IMG/VR virus record: IMGVR_UViG_3300001419_000055
Span: 1-24,132 of that record
Strand: one strand, 5' to 3'
Origin: a virus
DNA: 24,132 bases
In this document: one piece after another, positions 6,578 to 13,920 of the stretch
Layout: each line of letters opens with the position of its first letter
How positions within the stretch are numbered: the first letter of the stretch is position 1
The notes under the pieces: model-generated
Databases searched by the model: none
Seen by the model: only the letters and a program-made list of their open reading frames with translations
Told to the model about the DNA's origin: nothing
Translations under genes and position numbers: made by a program

Positions 6578-7843
6578 TTATTCTTCCTTCCTGTACACCA
6601 GTTGTCCTGTCCGTTGTTTGCTCAGATAGTTCCAGCTTGTGATCGGCATCATCGTCCAGGCCTCGATCATTCCGTTTTTTGCATCACAGATAACCAGCAG
6701 CCCTTTCTTACCTTTGTCCAACGGCAGGATTTTGATAATGCGCTGCCGGAGTACTATCTTGCCGGTTCCCTTGTGCCGATCAAAACGCTGCCACACCTCC
6801 TGTGGATCCGTGAGCGTCTCCGGGAGGAAGGGGAGGAAAGGAGTACGGTTCAAATCAATATGGGCAATCAGCACCTCTGCATTCACCACGATATCGTAAC
6901 GAAAGCCGTCTTTTGCGGTGAAGCTGTAGATCTGTTCTTTGCCACCAATGATTTTCTCAAGGGTTGAGGTGGCAAGTTCTGGGTCGGTTATTTTGGCACC
7001 CATAGAAGCCATTGGATTATCCGGTACCAGATTGTTGGCAAGTCCATATGTCGCCCAGTCACCAGGGGTGAGCTGCTCCCAGGCATCTGCTTTCATTGCC
7101 TGGTATTCAGCCATTGCCTTCTGTGACAGCTGTTTTCCCCAGGCGGCTTGTCCGGGGTTATAATCCCAGCCGGGATCAATGCCCTTTGGTACCTGGGTGA
7201 TTTCACCTGTTTTGCGATCGATATGGTCATAGTGCTCTATCCCTGGTCCCTTGGTACGAATGGGGGTTCCACTGTCCTCGAATTCCTTTTGCAGCTCTTC
7301 CAGTTCTCTTTGTGAAACTGTGGTCACTCCACATTTGCAGCCCCAGCCGTTTCGCGGAGTATGAGTGTCCCAGAAGGGATCATCATGTCGTAGCACCAGG
7401 TTGTACCACTGCATATGCTCTTTTCTCGGGTTGGCTGAGCGAGAAGCCAGATACCTGAGATACGGCCTTGCGGCCAGTACAGCAGGATCGTTTCGTGCCT
7501 TATAATGTCCGGCATCATAGGCAACAGCGAGATTGGTATCGTAAATGATAGCCGAGCGCCACCCCCGACCACCCTTGTAATTCCAGCCATGGGTCGCAAC
7601 AATTGAATCAAAGTCTTTCCGAAACTCGGCAAGAGTCGTCCCCTGACTGATTGCCTTATCAACAGCTTGACGCAGATCGCTGAGCAGCTCAGCTTTACCC
7701 GCACCGGCAACCACAAAGGCCCTGCTGTGCATTCCTCGCCACAAGTCGTCCCATGCCTCCGTCGGCAGGTTCACTTTCTGCCTGAAAAATGCGATCGCAT
7801 CACGAAAGGGCAGTGATAGATAATTTGCAGAGGGGCCTCTCAT
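6578..7843 (-). CDS. F: Head morphogenesis protein, Mu gpF family, with C-terminal PBECR-like nuclease domain
   Basis: A protein of about 421 aa. Residues about 1-220 are the Mu gpF/SPP1 gp7-type minor head domain, with an N-terminal FRDAIAFFRQKVNLPTEAW segment. It also has YDTNLAVAYDAGHYKA near 105, and the conserved SANPRKEHMQWYNLVL ... PRNGWGCKC motif near 137-175. Residues about 335-421 carry a segment with FLPETLTDPQEVWQ and a following beta-rich run. This matches my recollection of phage-associated barnase/EndoU/colicin/RelE-like (PBECR) nuclease domains attached to head proteins. Some family members carry such a domain, and it might be delivered with DNA. The start is GTG-ATG with no clear ribosome site and an in-frame TAA shortly upstream. 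ATG at 7843 is chosen. Confidence 0.85.
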   Translation of the reverse strand: MRGPSANYLSLPFRDAIAFFRQKVNLPTEAWDDLWRGMHSRAFVVAGAGKAELLSDLRQAVDKAISQGTTLAEFRKDFDSIVATHGWNYKGGRGWRSAIIYDTNLAVAYDAGHYKARNDPAVLAARPYLRYLASRSANPRKEHMQWYNLVLRHDDPFWDTHTPRNGWGCKCGVTTVSQRELEELQKEFEDSGTPIRTKGPGIEHYDHIDRKTGEITQVPKGIDPGWDYNPGQAAWGKQLSQKAMAEYQAMKADAWEQLTPGDWATYGLANNLVPDNPMASMGAKITDPELATSTLEKIIGGKEQIYSFTAKDGFRYDIVVNAEVLIAHIDLNRTPFLPFLPETLTDPQEVWQRFDRHKGTGKIVLRQRIIKILPLDKGKKGLLVICDAKNGMIEAWTMMPITSWNYLSKQRTGQLVYRKEE

Positions 7844-7889
7844 CACAAAACCATGTTTAAAAGTTGTTTAAATTTTCCCGTATCAAACG

Positions 7890-7925
7890 CACGGGTGCTC
7901 GCCCGTGTGTTGGGGCAACGTCCCC
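7890..7925. repeat. Small inverted repeats in the F-portal gap
   Basis: The gap between portal and F (7847-7947) holds a 6-bp hairpin (7890-7895 and 7902-7907, GC-rich) and a weaker 4-bp GGGG/CCCC hairpin (7912-7925). No gene or clear promoter is visible. The F gene downstream lacks a ribosome site, so local RNA structure or readthrough may govern its translation. Confidence 0.35.
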
Positions 7926-7947
7926 TAAAAAACGCTTACAGGCCATT

Positions 7948-9516
7948 TTAAGGCCTCCCGTCAAATTGCCCGGATTGGTCTGCCAGAACAAAGGCCTGCT
8001 GCATTACTTTCGCAAGGGCCGTTGTATCCATATCTCCATAAACTGCGAGGAGACGATCTCTGAATTCCTCCAGGCTGGTTACCTGGTCAAGCAGTTGTTT
8101 GGCTGGCTGCAGCAGATCTTCCAGAGAGGTTTGCGAAAGGGTCATCTCTGTCAGGGTGTCGATCTGGTCTTCTGTTTCTCCAAGTTGACCGGCAACAATG
8201 AACTTTTCAGTTTTCTTTTCTGTCTTGGGGCTTTCCTTCTCGGGTGCTTGAGCTGCTCCACCAACCATCTCCTCGTTCCCTTCTCTTTCAGGGATACCGA
8301 ATGAGCGGTTGACGAAAGAACGAGGCATGGGGACACGTTCGAGCATGTTGCTCATCCATTCCGACTTCGCGACCAGGTCATCAGGCTCTTCAAACAGGAT
8401 GGAGTATTTGGGAATAGCCGTATCCCATCCAAAGTTGAAGCCCACCAGGGGCCTGATCAGCTGGTCCCGTATCGTTGAGGCAATGGCTCGGCCATCTGCT
8501 CGCAATAGGTCAAGGCGGACTTCATTGTGGGTCTTTGAGGCTGCGTAGCTACCTTTCCCGTCAACCTCGGCGGTGAGGGTCTGTCCCAGGAGGGCTTTTG
8601 ATATTTCTCCATTGCAGAAAGAGGCCAGCAGTTTGTAGAGATCACCACTGGCATTCTTCACCGTTTCGATGAATTCAATCTCAGTGGATTTTGAAATCAC
8701 CCCGGCCGCATCACTGCCGAGCGAAGAAATGGCACTTCTGAGTGCCTTCTTTTCGTCACTGCTTGCACCTTGGTCATATTTGCCCAACCTGAGTGGCATC
8801 CCAAAAATCTCGCAGAAGATTACCCAGTCTTTAATGGCGTAATGCTTAAAGAGAGTCATCCATGCGGCAACACGATAGATCCCCGATCTGGTTGGATGGC
8901 CCGATTTCCCACCATAATCATGCATGAGAACCTTCCATGCTGGGATATCAATCCCCATGGTATTATCGTCGGTGAGTAGACGGGGAATCCTGGACAGGAG
9001 ACCGGTATCGGCGGTAAAGAGGAATCGCTTCTGTTCCAGATATTCAAGCTTGGCTGGTATTGCCTGACCCTCTGATATGTCCCAGGTGATTTCTTGAGCT
9101 GCATAGCCTTTTCCGATGGCATCCTGCATGGCGACAATTGATTCTTCCCAGTCTGCCAAACCTTCAAATGTGTCACGGACAAAATCAGCGACCGTCTGAT
9201 CTCGTGCATCTTCGCTGGCCGGTTCTACGTTGAAATCCAGGTCAAGAATTACATTTCTGCGTTTATCCCGTTCACAGAGGAGGTGGCCGTCTTTCTCTTC
9301 GAGCTGCTCAAAGAGTTCCGCCTGGGATCGCATATCTCCACCGTCAGCAGCCTTGAACACAGCAGCAAGACGCTCTGGAGTGAGGCCGTCTGTCACATAT
9401 TCCCGAAACGAGTCCAGAACAGGAGCCACAGCCAGGGGCGCACGCTCTGGAGTTTTGTTGCGGCTCAGATCGATCTTGCGGCCAAACTGATCATATATGG
9501 TTATTGATTTGGCCAT
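7948..9516 (-). CDS. Portal protein, Mu gp29 family (DUF935)
   Basis: A 522-aa Mu gp29-type portal. Family features include an N-terminal ITIYDQFGRKIDL start and the GDMRSQAELFEQLEEKDGHLLCERDKRR segment (about 59-86). They also include WEESIVAMQDAIGKGYAAQEITWD near 130-155 and SGIYRVAAWMTLFKHYAIKDWVIFCEIFGMPLRLGKYD near 215-252. The later FNGEISKALLGQTL-like region and the FGWDT motif near 375 are also characteristic. The C-terminal 100 residues are charged and variable. ATG at 9516 is preferred over 9522: it overlaps the terminase stop (TAATG) and lies 7 bases from the AAAGGAG site, while the earlier ATG is only one base away. The dodecameric portal is the head vertex for packaging. Confidence 0.92.
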   Translation of the reverse strand: MAKSITIYDQFGRKIDLSRNKTPERAPLAVAPVLDSFREYVTDGLTPERLAAVFKAADGGDMRSQAELFEQLEEKDGHLLCERDKRRNVILDLDFNVEPASEDARDQTVADFVRDTFEGLADWEESIVAMQDAIGKGYAAQEITWDISEGQAIPAKLEYLEQKRFLFTADTGLLSRIPRLLTDDNTMGIDIPAWKVLMHDYGGKSGHPTRSGIYRVAAWMTLFKHYAIKDWVIFCEIFGMPLRLGKYDQGASSDEKKALRSAISSLGSDAAGVISKSTEIEFIETVKNASGDLYKLLASFCNGEISKALLGQTLTAEVDGKGSYAASKTHNEVRLDLLRADGRAIASTIRDQLIRPLVGFNFGWDTAIPKYSILFEEPDDLVAKSEWMSNMLERVPMPRSFVNRSFGIPEREGNEEMVGGAAQAPEKESPKTEKKTEKFIVAGQLGETEDQIDTLTEMTLSQTSLEDLLQPAKQLLDQVTSLEEFRDRLLAVYGDMDTTALAKVMQQAFVLADQSGQFDGRP

Positions 9517-10985
9517 TACCATGCTCCTTTCTTGGCAAAGCGACGTTTGCTGACTGATTCGTATTCTGTTTCTCCACCACCTTCCTGGTAGGTAGCGTGG
9601 ATAGCCATGGCTCCGGCAATTCCTGAATCACCGTGCCGCTGTTTTCTGTCTTTTTTATTGGTCTTTTTCTCGGGAAGCTTGGCTATCCCTCTGATCACCT
9701 TAAAGGCTCTATGGTCTTCGATGATATCTGCGTCTTTTGGCAGCAGGATGGATCTATCCTCGAAAGCGGCTTTGTACTTGGGCATAAATTCCCGGTACCA
9801 GGATTCGGAAAGCATTACCTCGGAGATCCGATCCTCCCCATATTTCTGTGCTGCAACTTCTGCGAGGTACTGGCCGTTGCCACGAGCATCAAAAGAGCCG
9901 TGACGAAAACGGGGCAAGCGATCAATGATGTAAAAGAGAATCTGCTCCTGCTGCTTAAAGGGTATGTTTCTCATCTCCAGCACAACTGGTGCCTTAAAGA
10001 TAGCTCCCTGTGTCTCCTGCAGGGGAACAAGCACACTTAAGTCACCGGTACGGCCAAAATCTTCTCCGAGATAACTTTGTCTCTTAGGATCAAGCGCATC
10101 GAGTAGTTGTTTTAAATGATCTTCGCACCAGGCCTCGATATCCGATTGACGGACAGCCTCATCCTGATATTTGAACTCATCAGGTCTTTCCAGACGGATA
10201 ACCGGTATTTCATCACTCATGCAATTTTCAACCAGGACACGTGAAAGAAATGTCCCTGATCCCTGGGATGGAATACAGAACAGCTCTTCGTCTGCGCCAT
10301 CGCCGTAAGAGTCTATCAGCTTCTGGCGCCATTCATCCTGGGCGGTCTGTGACCAGGTGCGCTTCAGCTTGAGGCAGATTCGTTTGTAAAAGCCCTGGTC
10401 GAGTGCATCGTCGAGTGTTACCCGGTGCAGGGAATACGGTTTACGGCCAGCACGGATGTCCTTAATTAGCTCATTGAACGGGTTGTCCTCACCGTCATGT
10501 GTGGAAATTATCCGTATTTCACCGCCCCAGATTAGCAGTGCCATGGCTGCTTTGATCAGCTCGGCCAGGTCATCATGGAATGCTGCCTCGTCTATCACCA
10601 CCCGGCCCTGTTTTCCGCGAAGGTTTGATGGGCGTGAGGAAAGAGCCACTATTTTATTTCCGGAGGAGAAGCGGATCCGGAAGGTAAGGATGTCTTTATC
10701 CTTATCCTTGATAACCTCTTCTTCAACAGCACCAGCGGCTTCATCGTAGAGCTTTGCCCATTTGGCACAGTCCCCGATAAACTCCTCGGCCATCTCCTTG
10801 TTGTAGCCGATATACCAGACGTCGGAACCACTCTCCTCAGAGGCAAACAGGGTGTCATCCCCGGACTCTGACCAGGAGAGACCGATACGGCGTGATTTCT
10901 CAATCACTTTAACTTCGGCCTTATCGTCAGCCCAGTCCTGCTGGTATGGCAGAAAGACGTGTGGCGTTGAGTAGCTTTTGGTCAT
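9516..10985 (-). CDS. Terminase large subunit, Mu gp28 family
   Basis: A 489-aa DNA packaging motor. A deviant Walker A lies at about 29-38 (EKSRRIGLSW) and Walker B at about 128-135 (RVVIDEAA). The coupling motif ISTHDG is near 160. The RNase H-like nuclease domain opens with a YLGEDFGRTGDLSVLV strand near 305-320, supplying the first catalytic aspartate. A second acidic site follows at SFDARGNGQ. Start and stop are coupled to the genes on both sides (ATGA with gp27, TAATG with the portal). Mu-type headful packaging of integrated copies is inferred from the family. Confidence 0.92.
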   Translation of the reverse strand: MTKSYSTPHVFLPYQQDWADDKAEVKVIEKSRRIGLSWSESGDDTLFASEESGSDVWYIGYNKEMAEEFIGDCAKWAKLYDEAAGAVEEEVIKDKDKDILTFRIRFSSGNKIVALSSRPSNLRGKQGRVVIDEAAFHDDLAELIKAAMALLIWGGEIRIISTHDGEDNPFNELIKDIRAGRKPYSLHRVTLDDALDQGFYKRICLKLKRTWSQTAQDEWRQKLIDSYGDGADEELFCIPSQGSGTFLSRVLVENCMSDEIPVIRLERPDEFKYQDEAVRQSDIEAWCEDHLKQLLDALDPKRQSYLGEDFGRTGDLSVLVPLQETQGAIFKAPVVLEMRNIPFKQQEQILFYIIDRLPRFRHGSFDARGNGQYLAEVAAQKYGEDRISEVMLSESWYREFMPKYKAAFEDRSILLPKDADIIEDHRAFKVIRGIAKLPEKKTNKKDRKQRHGDSGIAGAMAIHATYQEGGGETEYESVSKRRFAKKGAW

Positions 10986-11419
10986 ACGCCTATTCCCAGA
11001 ATCTGACGTCTAATTTCATCTGCAGTCTCACTTGTGAGTCCTGCCTGTTTCACAACTTTTTCAACATCATTGGCAACCCGCTGTGCCTGCTCCATTTTGT
11101 CCCAGCGTTCGAGAAGCGATCCCAGCTTGGAGAGGGTGTCCATCAGTCTCGAATCCCGTTTGCTGGGATGTAGGCCTTCCACCCAGGCAAGCTGCTCTTC
11201 AAAGAGATCACGCAGCCGTTGAATATTGCCACGTTTCTGTGATCTGGCCCTGTCCCACTCGTCGAGCGGCTGTCCAGGCTCTTTTGTATCATCCTTCCAG
11301 CGTTTGAGGCTGGTCACAGAGACATCGAGCTGATCGCCGATGGAGGAGAGGCTATACCCGTCTGCATAGAGCCGTTGGGCCTGGGGTGCCAGCACCGCCT
11401 TGTCGCCTTTATTCGCCAA
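10982..11419 (-). CDS. Terminase small subunit-like protein, Mu gp27 (DUF1804)
   Basis: A 145-aa protein with an N-terminal helix-turn-helix (AQRLYADGYSLSSIGDQLDVSVTSLKRWKDD, about residues 14-44) and a charged helical C-terminal half. This is the layout of DUF1804/Mu gp27, taken as the small terminase or DNA-recognition partner of gp28. The start is TTG, with GGAG 7 bases upstream, and overlaps the end of the 83-aa gene. No ATG occurs before the helix-turn-helix in this frame. Four residues overlap terminase at the 3' end (ATGA). Confidence 0.8.
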   Translation of the reverse strand: MANKGDKAVLAPQAQRLYADGYSLSSIGDQLDVSVTSLKRWKDDTKEPGQPLDEWDRARSQKRGNIQRLRDLFEEQLAWVEGLHPSKRDSRLMDTLSKLGSLLERWDKMEQAQRVANDVEKVVKQAGLTSETADEIRRQILGIGV

Positions 11420-11660
11420 GACTCTTCTCCAGGCGTTTGATTTTACTGCCCACAGTCAACAGTTCGGCCTGTACCATTACCATGGTGTCCATAAGGGTCG
11501 CGGCTTCCGCTACTTCCATTTCTTCCGGCTCGTCAACGAGCATAGGATTAATCCGGGGAACAATGGACTCTGAGAGACTGATCAACCGCATCCGGAGTTC
11601 GGATCTCTCTTTTCTTGACGCAGAGAGTTTTACCCGCATCATGGCTATTTCACTACTCAT
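11409..11660 (-). CDS. Mu gp26-like small helical protein
   Basis: An 83-aa, mostly helical acidic/basic protein (SASRKERSELRMRLISLSESI, then a Glu-rich turn, then MDTMVMVQAELLTVGSKIKRLEKSLGE). It occupies the position of Mu gp26, between the gp25-like membrane protein and gp27. A longer reading from 11717 is possible. ATG at 11660 is chosen because AAAGGAG stands 6 bases upstream and the start overlaps the previous stop by 8 bases. A coiled-coil or small packaging/lysis helper role is possible, but none is established. Confidence 0.7.
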   Translation of the reverse strand: MSSEIAMMRVKLSASRKERSELRMRLISLSESIVPRINPMLVDEPEEMEVAEAATLMDTMVMVQAELLTVGSKIKRLEKSLGE

Positions 11661-12054
11661 CGGGATCTCCTTTACGGCGTACGATAGGGCACCACTGGTT
11701 TGCGGTGATCTTTTCAACCATGCGGGTCATGGCCTGAACATTGACATGGACCAGGTCCGTGAGGTTTCCAGCCAGTTTTTCGTAATTTTTGACAAACTCG
11801 ATATTGTTGTCGTATCGATTGGTAAAAATGAGGGCCCGTTTCTCAGATTCTTTCTCCGAGTTGGCGACCTGACGCTGTAATGCCGTGATTGCTGCGGTCT
11901 GGCTGTTGATCGACCTGGATATTATCCGGGTCATATACCCGGCAGCAAACAGAGGACACCAAACGATAACAAACAGCACTCCGCTCGTTCCCCATCCGCC
12001 TAATGCTTTGACTACTGTCACCAGGGCAGCAGCTGTTGATAGTTCCTGGACCAC
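11653..12054 (-). CDS. Mu gp25-like membrane protein (DUF2730-type)
   Basis: A 133-aa protein with one strong N-terminal membrane segment (about residues 20-41, WGTSGVLFVIVWCPLFAAGY). A long charged helical tail follows with coiled-coil character (TAAITALQRQVANSEKESEKRA). This is the layout of DUF2730/gp25 in Mu-like phages. It is also what an inner-membrane spanin looks like, so a lysis role is a fair alternative; no lipoprotein partner gene was found nested in it. The start is GTG with a GGGGAAG ribosome site, 3 bases after the TraR-like stop. Confidence 0.7.
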   Translation of the reverse strand: MVQELSTAAALVTVVKALGGWGTSGVLFVIVWCPLFAAGYMTRIISRSINSQTAAITALQRQVANSEKESEKRALIFTNRYDNNIEFVKNYEKLAGNLTDLVHVNVQAMTRMVEKITANQWCPIVRRKGDPDE

Positions 12055-12264
12055 TTATCTTCCCCTTAACGTCTCGTTTTCCTGCTCACAATGAACACAG
12101 CGTTCACATCCCGGAACCGCGATCCGTCGCGCCTCCGGGATGGGCTTCTCGCAATCGATACAGTAGAGGGCGCTTGTTGTCCCGCGTGTTTTCCCTGCTG
12201 CTGCACTGATTGCACGGCTACGGAACAGGGTTTCATGTTCCGACGCCAGGTCAACATCATCCAT
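12055..12264 (-). CDS. TraR/DksA-type zinc finger protein
   Basis: A 69-aa protein of the small TraR/DksA family. It has an N-terminal helix ending in a conserved R-A-I segment, then a four-cysteine zinc finger with C35-x2-C38 and C56-x2-C59 spaced by a PIPEARRIAVPGC loop. That is the family signature. These proteins bind the RNA polymerase secondary channel, and phage copies often sit in lysis or late operons, as here. The start overlaps the stop of the holin-like gene by one base (TGATG). Confidence 0.88.
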   Translation of the reverse strand: MDDVDLASEHETLFRSRAISAAAGKTRGTTSALYCIDCEKPIPEARRIAVPGCERCVHCEQENETLRGR

Positions 12265-12461
12265 CAGCCAACCACACCGTTCTTTTCGATCTTGTGACCC
12301 AGGCCGATAACGGTGAGGGCACCAAAACCGGCATTGAGCAGTTCAATTAGCGATCCTGATTGCGCCTGTGCTGCGTCCATATCAACGCCGAGATAATTCG
12401 CGGCTATATATGTGCACAAAAAACCCACAATTCCGACCCATGTTTTCCATCCTTTCATCAT
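12264..12461 (-). CDS. Putative holin-like small membrane protein
   Basis: A 65-aa protein with two predicted membrane segments (about residues 7-24, TWVGIVGFLCTYIAANYLG, and 41-55, LNAGFGALTVIGLG). They are joined by a short polar stretch with Asp and Gln, and the ends are charged. It lies directly after the transglycosylase, so a class II holin or other lysis membrane protein is likely, although no family motif was recognised. The ribosome site GGGAG precedes an ATG-ATG pair. Confidence 0.6.
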   Translation of the reverse strand: MMKGWKTWVGIVGFLCTYIAANYLGVDMDAAQAQSGSLIELLNAGFGALTVIGLGHKIEKNGVVG

Positions 12462-12485
12462 GATAATTCTCCCTTAAAATTGAGT

Positions 12486-12986
12486 TTAAAGATCTCCGAT
12501 CATCTGCTGTCTGATCGAGAGGATCCGCTCTACATACTGAATTGTCTCCGTGGCATGTCTCCCGGTTACACTGGGAAGTGCTGCCGCGATATCATCCCAG
12601 ATGTAGGACAGTTTTGCGCGCCCCTGGGCCTTGATGATGTTTCCGGCACCGGCGTTATAAGCACCGAACATGAAGCACAAGCGCTCAAGCCCTTCTTCCT
12701 TCTTGAAAATGTTCCACATCTTCCTGGCGTAATGGATACCCATAAGGATATTGATTTGGGGATCGAAGGGGTTGTCAGCAAGCCATAGCTCTCGGGCAAC
12801 CTGGGCGCTTGTGCTAGGCATAAGCTGCATGATCCCCATGGCACCTGCAGGACTTTGTGCATTTGGATCAAGATTCGATTCGGCTATACCCATGGCCTTG
12901 AACCACTGCCAGGAGACTTCATCGCCGAAATAGATATCAGCGTATATTTTGAAGTGGTGATCGTATTTGGTTGTGTGGTTTGGCAT
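12486..12986 (-). CDS. Lytic transglycosylase (SLT family) endolysin
   Basis: A 166-aa lysozyme-like transglycosylase. The catalytic glutamate is E36 in the GIAESNLDP motif. It is followed by AGAMGIMQLMP (about 47-57) and the FGAYNAGAGNI motif near 108-117. All three are signatures of the SLT/MltE-C group. No signal peptide is seen, so export or holin-dependent release is expected. The ATG at 12986 is preferred; an upstream TTG at 13016 would add 10 residues but has no better ribosome site. It is the first recognisable gene of the lysis module. Confidence 0.88.
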   Translation of the reverse strand: MPNHTTKYDHHFKIYADIYFGDEVSWQWFKAMGIAESNLDPNAQSPAGAMGIMQLMPSTSAQVARELWLADNPFDPQINILMGIHYARKMWNIFKKEEGLERLCFMFGAYNAGAGNIIKAQGRAKLSYIWDDIAAALPSVTGRHATETIQYVERILSIRQQMIGDL

Positions 12987-13073
12987 GTTTTCTCTTTTTT
13001 CTTGTGGCAATATCAACCTGTGCTACTCTGAAAGGCGACAACCTTTATTCATTTCACACAGGAGAATTTTTTT

Positions 13074-13394
13074 ATGCCCGATAAAGCAAAATCAGATCGT
13101 ATTACACAAAGAATGCAGTTTCGCCTGCTGCAGGAACTTGCTGAAACCATGACTATGAACCTGGCCGTAAACAAACTGATTCACCAGGAGCTTTCCCTAT
13201 TGAACGGCCGATACGAAGTAGAAGGCCCCCTAGACGCAGACATGCGCGAGATATTACGTACGCAGGCCACTGTTTTACAGGAACGTCTGATAGCGAAAGA
13301 GATTGAGGTTTTGCGGCAGAAGATTGATCTGCTAACAGAACATTCAGTCGCTGAAGAGTATCAGGATACCAACAACCCGGACGACGTGAACTAG
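13074..13394 (+). CDS. Small helical protein on the plus strand, unknown function
   Basis: A 106-aa ORF, the only likely plus-strand gene. It has a clear AGGAG site 9 bases before the ATG. The product is nearly all helix: charged N-terminus, RITQRMQFRLLQELAETMTMNLAVNKLIHQEL (about 9-40), then EILRTQATVLQERLIAKEIEVLRQKIDLLTEH (about 59-90) with a heptad-like pattern, and an acidic tail. The first part could be a ribbon-helix-helix-like DNA-binding unit, but no family is recognised. It overlaps by 242 bp a minus-strand ORF that also has a good ribosome site, so at least one of the two may be false. A promoter upstream (about 13020-13060) is only weakly suggested. Confidence 0.6.
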   Translation: MPDKAKSDRITQRMQFRLLQELAETMTMNLAVNKLIHQELSLLNGRYEVEGPLDADMREILRTQATVLQERLIAKEIEVLRQKIDLLTEHSVAEEYQDTNNPDDVN

Positions 13395-13473
13395 CCAGCT
13401 CATCTATAAACTTCAGATCGTCCCTGAAAATCTTTTGCAACCGTTCCGTATCCGTATTGGCACAGGCTAACAT
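13153..13473 (-). CDS. Possible small gene opposite the plus-strand ORF
   Basis: A 106-aa ORF starting with ATG after AAGGAG and a 7-base spacer. It sits about 38 bases downstream of a strong hairpin and about 100 bases from a possible late promoter. The first 27 residues (RLQKIFRDDLKFIDELA) look protein-like and do not overlap the plus-strand ORF. The rest runs antisense to it and is less natural, with many Ser, Arg and Leu codons. It could be a real first gene of the late operon, a truncated gene, or only a short leader peptide. No family was recognised. Confidence 0.35.
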   Translation of the reverse strand: MLACANTDTERLQKIFRDDLKFIDELASSRRPGCWYPDTLQRLNVLLADQSSAAKPQSLSLSDVPVKQWPAYVISRACLRLGGLLLRIGRSIGKAPGESVCLRPGS

Positions 13474-13501
13474 TTTCACTCTCCTTGTCTCTTTTTCTTC
13501 A

Positions 13502-13544
13502 ACCCCAGGAAACCGGGACAGGACATGGGGTGCCTGTCCCGGTT
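13502..13544. repeat. 12-bp perfect inverted repeat with loop-flank complementarity
   Basis: Arms 13511-13522 and 13533-13544 are perfectly complementary around a 10-base loop. Six bases of the loop (13526-13531) are also complementary to 13502-13507 just outside the stem, so the RNA of either strand could attempt an H-type pseudoknot. The connector over the 12-bp stem is only 3 bases, so both helices may not form at full length together. On the minus strand it lies in the leader before the ORF at 13473. Confidence 0.6.
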
Positions 13545-13575
13545 AGAGGAAGAAGAAGTAATGCTTACAGGGCGT

Positions 13576-13581
13576 GTTATA
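13576..13581 (-). promoter_or_regulatory. Possible activator-dependent late promoter (-10)
   Basis: The minus-strand sequence TATAAC (13581-13576) is a good -10 element, with no -35 match at 16-18 bases. A small dyad (TGTA, 4 bases, TACA at 13607-13618) lies about 34 bases upstream of its centre. That is roughly where Mor/C-type activators bind in Mu middle and late promoters. The next recognisable minus-strand genes are the lysis genes. This is a weak, position-based suggestion. Confidence 0.25.
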
Positions 13582-13657
13582 GATTGGTTCTAATAAAGAG
13601 GCATCGTGTAGGGTTACAGTATGTTGGACGTCGGGGGAGGGGTACAGCAGGGAAGGA

Positions 13658-13685
13658 GCAACCGGCACGGGATTGTGCCGGTTGC
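13658..13685 (-). terminator. Hairpin at the end of the antirepressor operon
   Basis: A perfect 11-bp GC-rich inverted repeat (13658-13668 and 13675-13685) with a 6-base loop starts 11 bases after the stop of the 74-aa gene. On the minus strand it is followed by TCCTTCCC, which is pyrimidine-rich but not a true U-tract. It is probably a transcription end or 3' protective hairpin of the middle operon. The stretch 13474-13695 has no other gene. Confidence 0.4.
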
Positions 13686-13695
13686 GTGGTGCTGG

Positions 13696-13920
13696 TTATA
13701 GCCGTTCTATGGCCAGGTTAATGGTGTTTTCAACACCGTGTAAAATCTGGACAAGACCATTGCAGCCCTGTTCCGAGAGTCCGAGATCCATACGGTCGCC
13801 GCTGAAATGCACTGCGGCTTCAGCAAGAAAACAGGTCACGGCGGCGGCATTGTCCAGCAGATCCGCGGTGTGATCGTTGCCCGTGCAGGAAAAAACGGTG
13901 CCTTTGATTTTCTCGGGCAT
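13696..13920 (-). CDS. Small protein of antirepressor operon, unknown function
   Basis: A 74-aa ORF whose ATG overlaps the previous stop (ATGA), so it is translationally coupled. It has a predicted helix (HTADLLDNAAAVTCFLAEAAVHF, about 17-39), a short link, and a second helix (GCNGLVQILHGVENTINLAIERL, about 52-74). The two-helix layout resembles small DUF3077-like proteins of Proteobacteria, but this is an impression only. It is the last gene before the hairpin at 13685. Confidence 0.6.
   Translation of the reverse strand: MPEKIKGTVFSCTGNDHTADLLDNAAAVTCFLAEAAVHFSGDRMDLGLSEQGCNGLVQILHGVENTINLAIERL

Noticed and set aside
11653-12054. An inner-membrane spanin with a nested outer spanin gene
   Set aside because: The one-membrane-segment plus coiled-coil layout fits, but no lipobox-bearing partner frame was seen, and gp25/DUF2730 explains position and sequence better.
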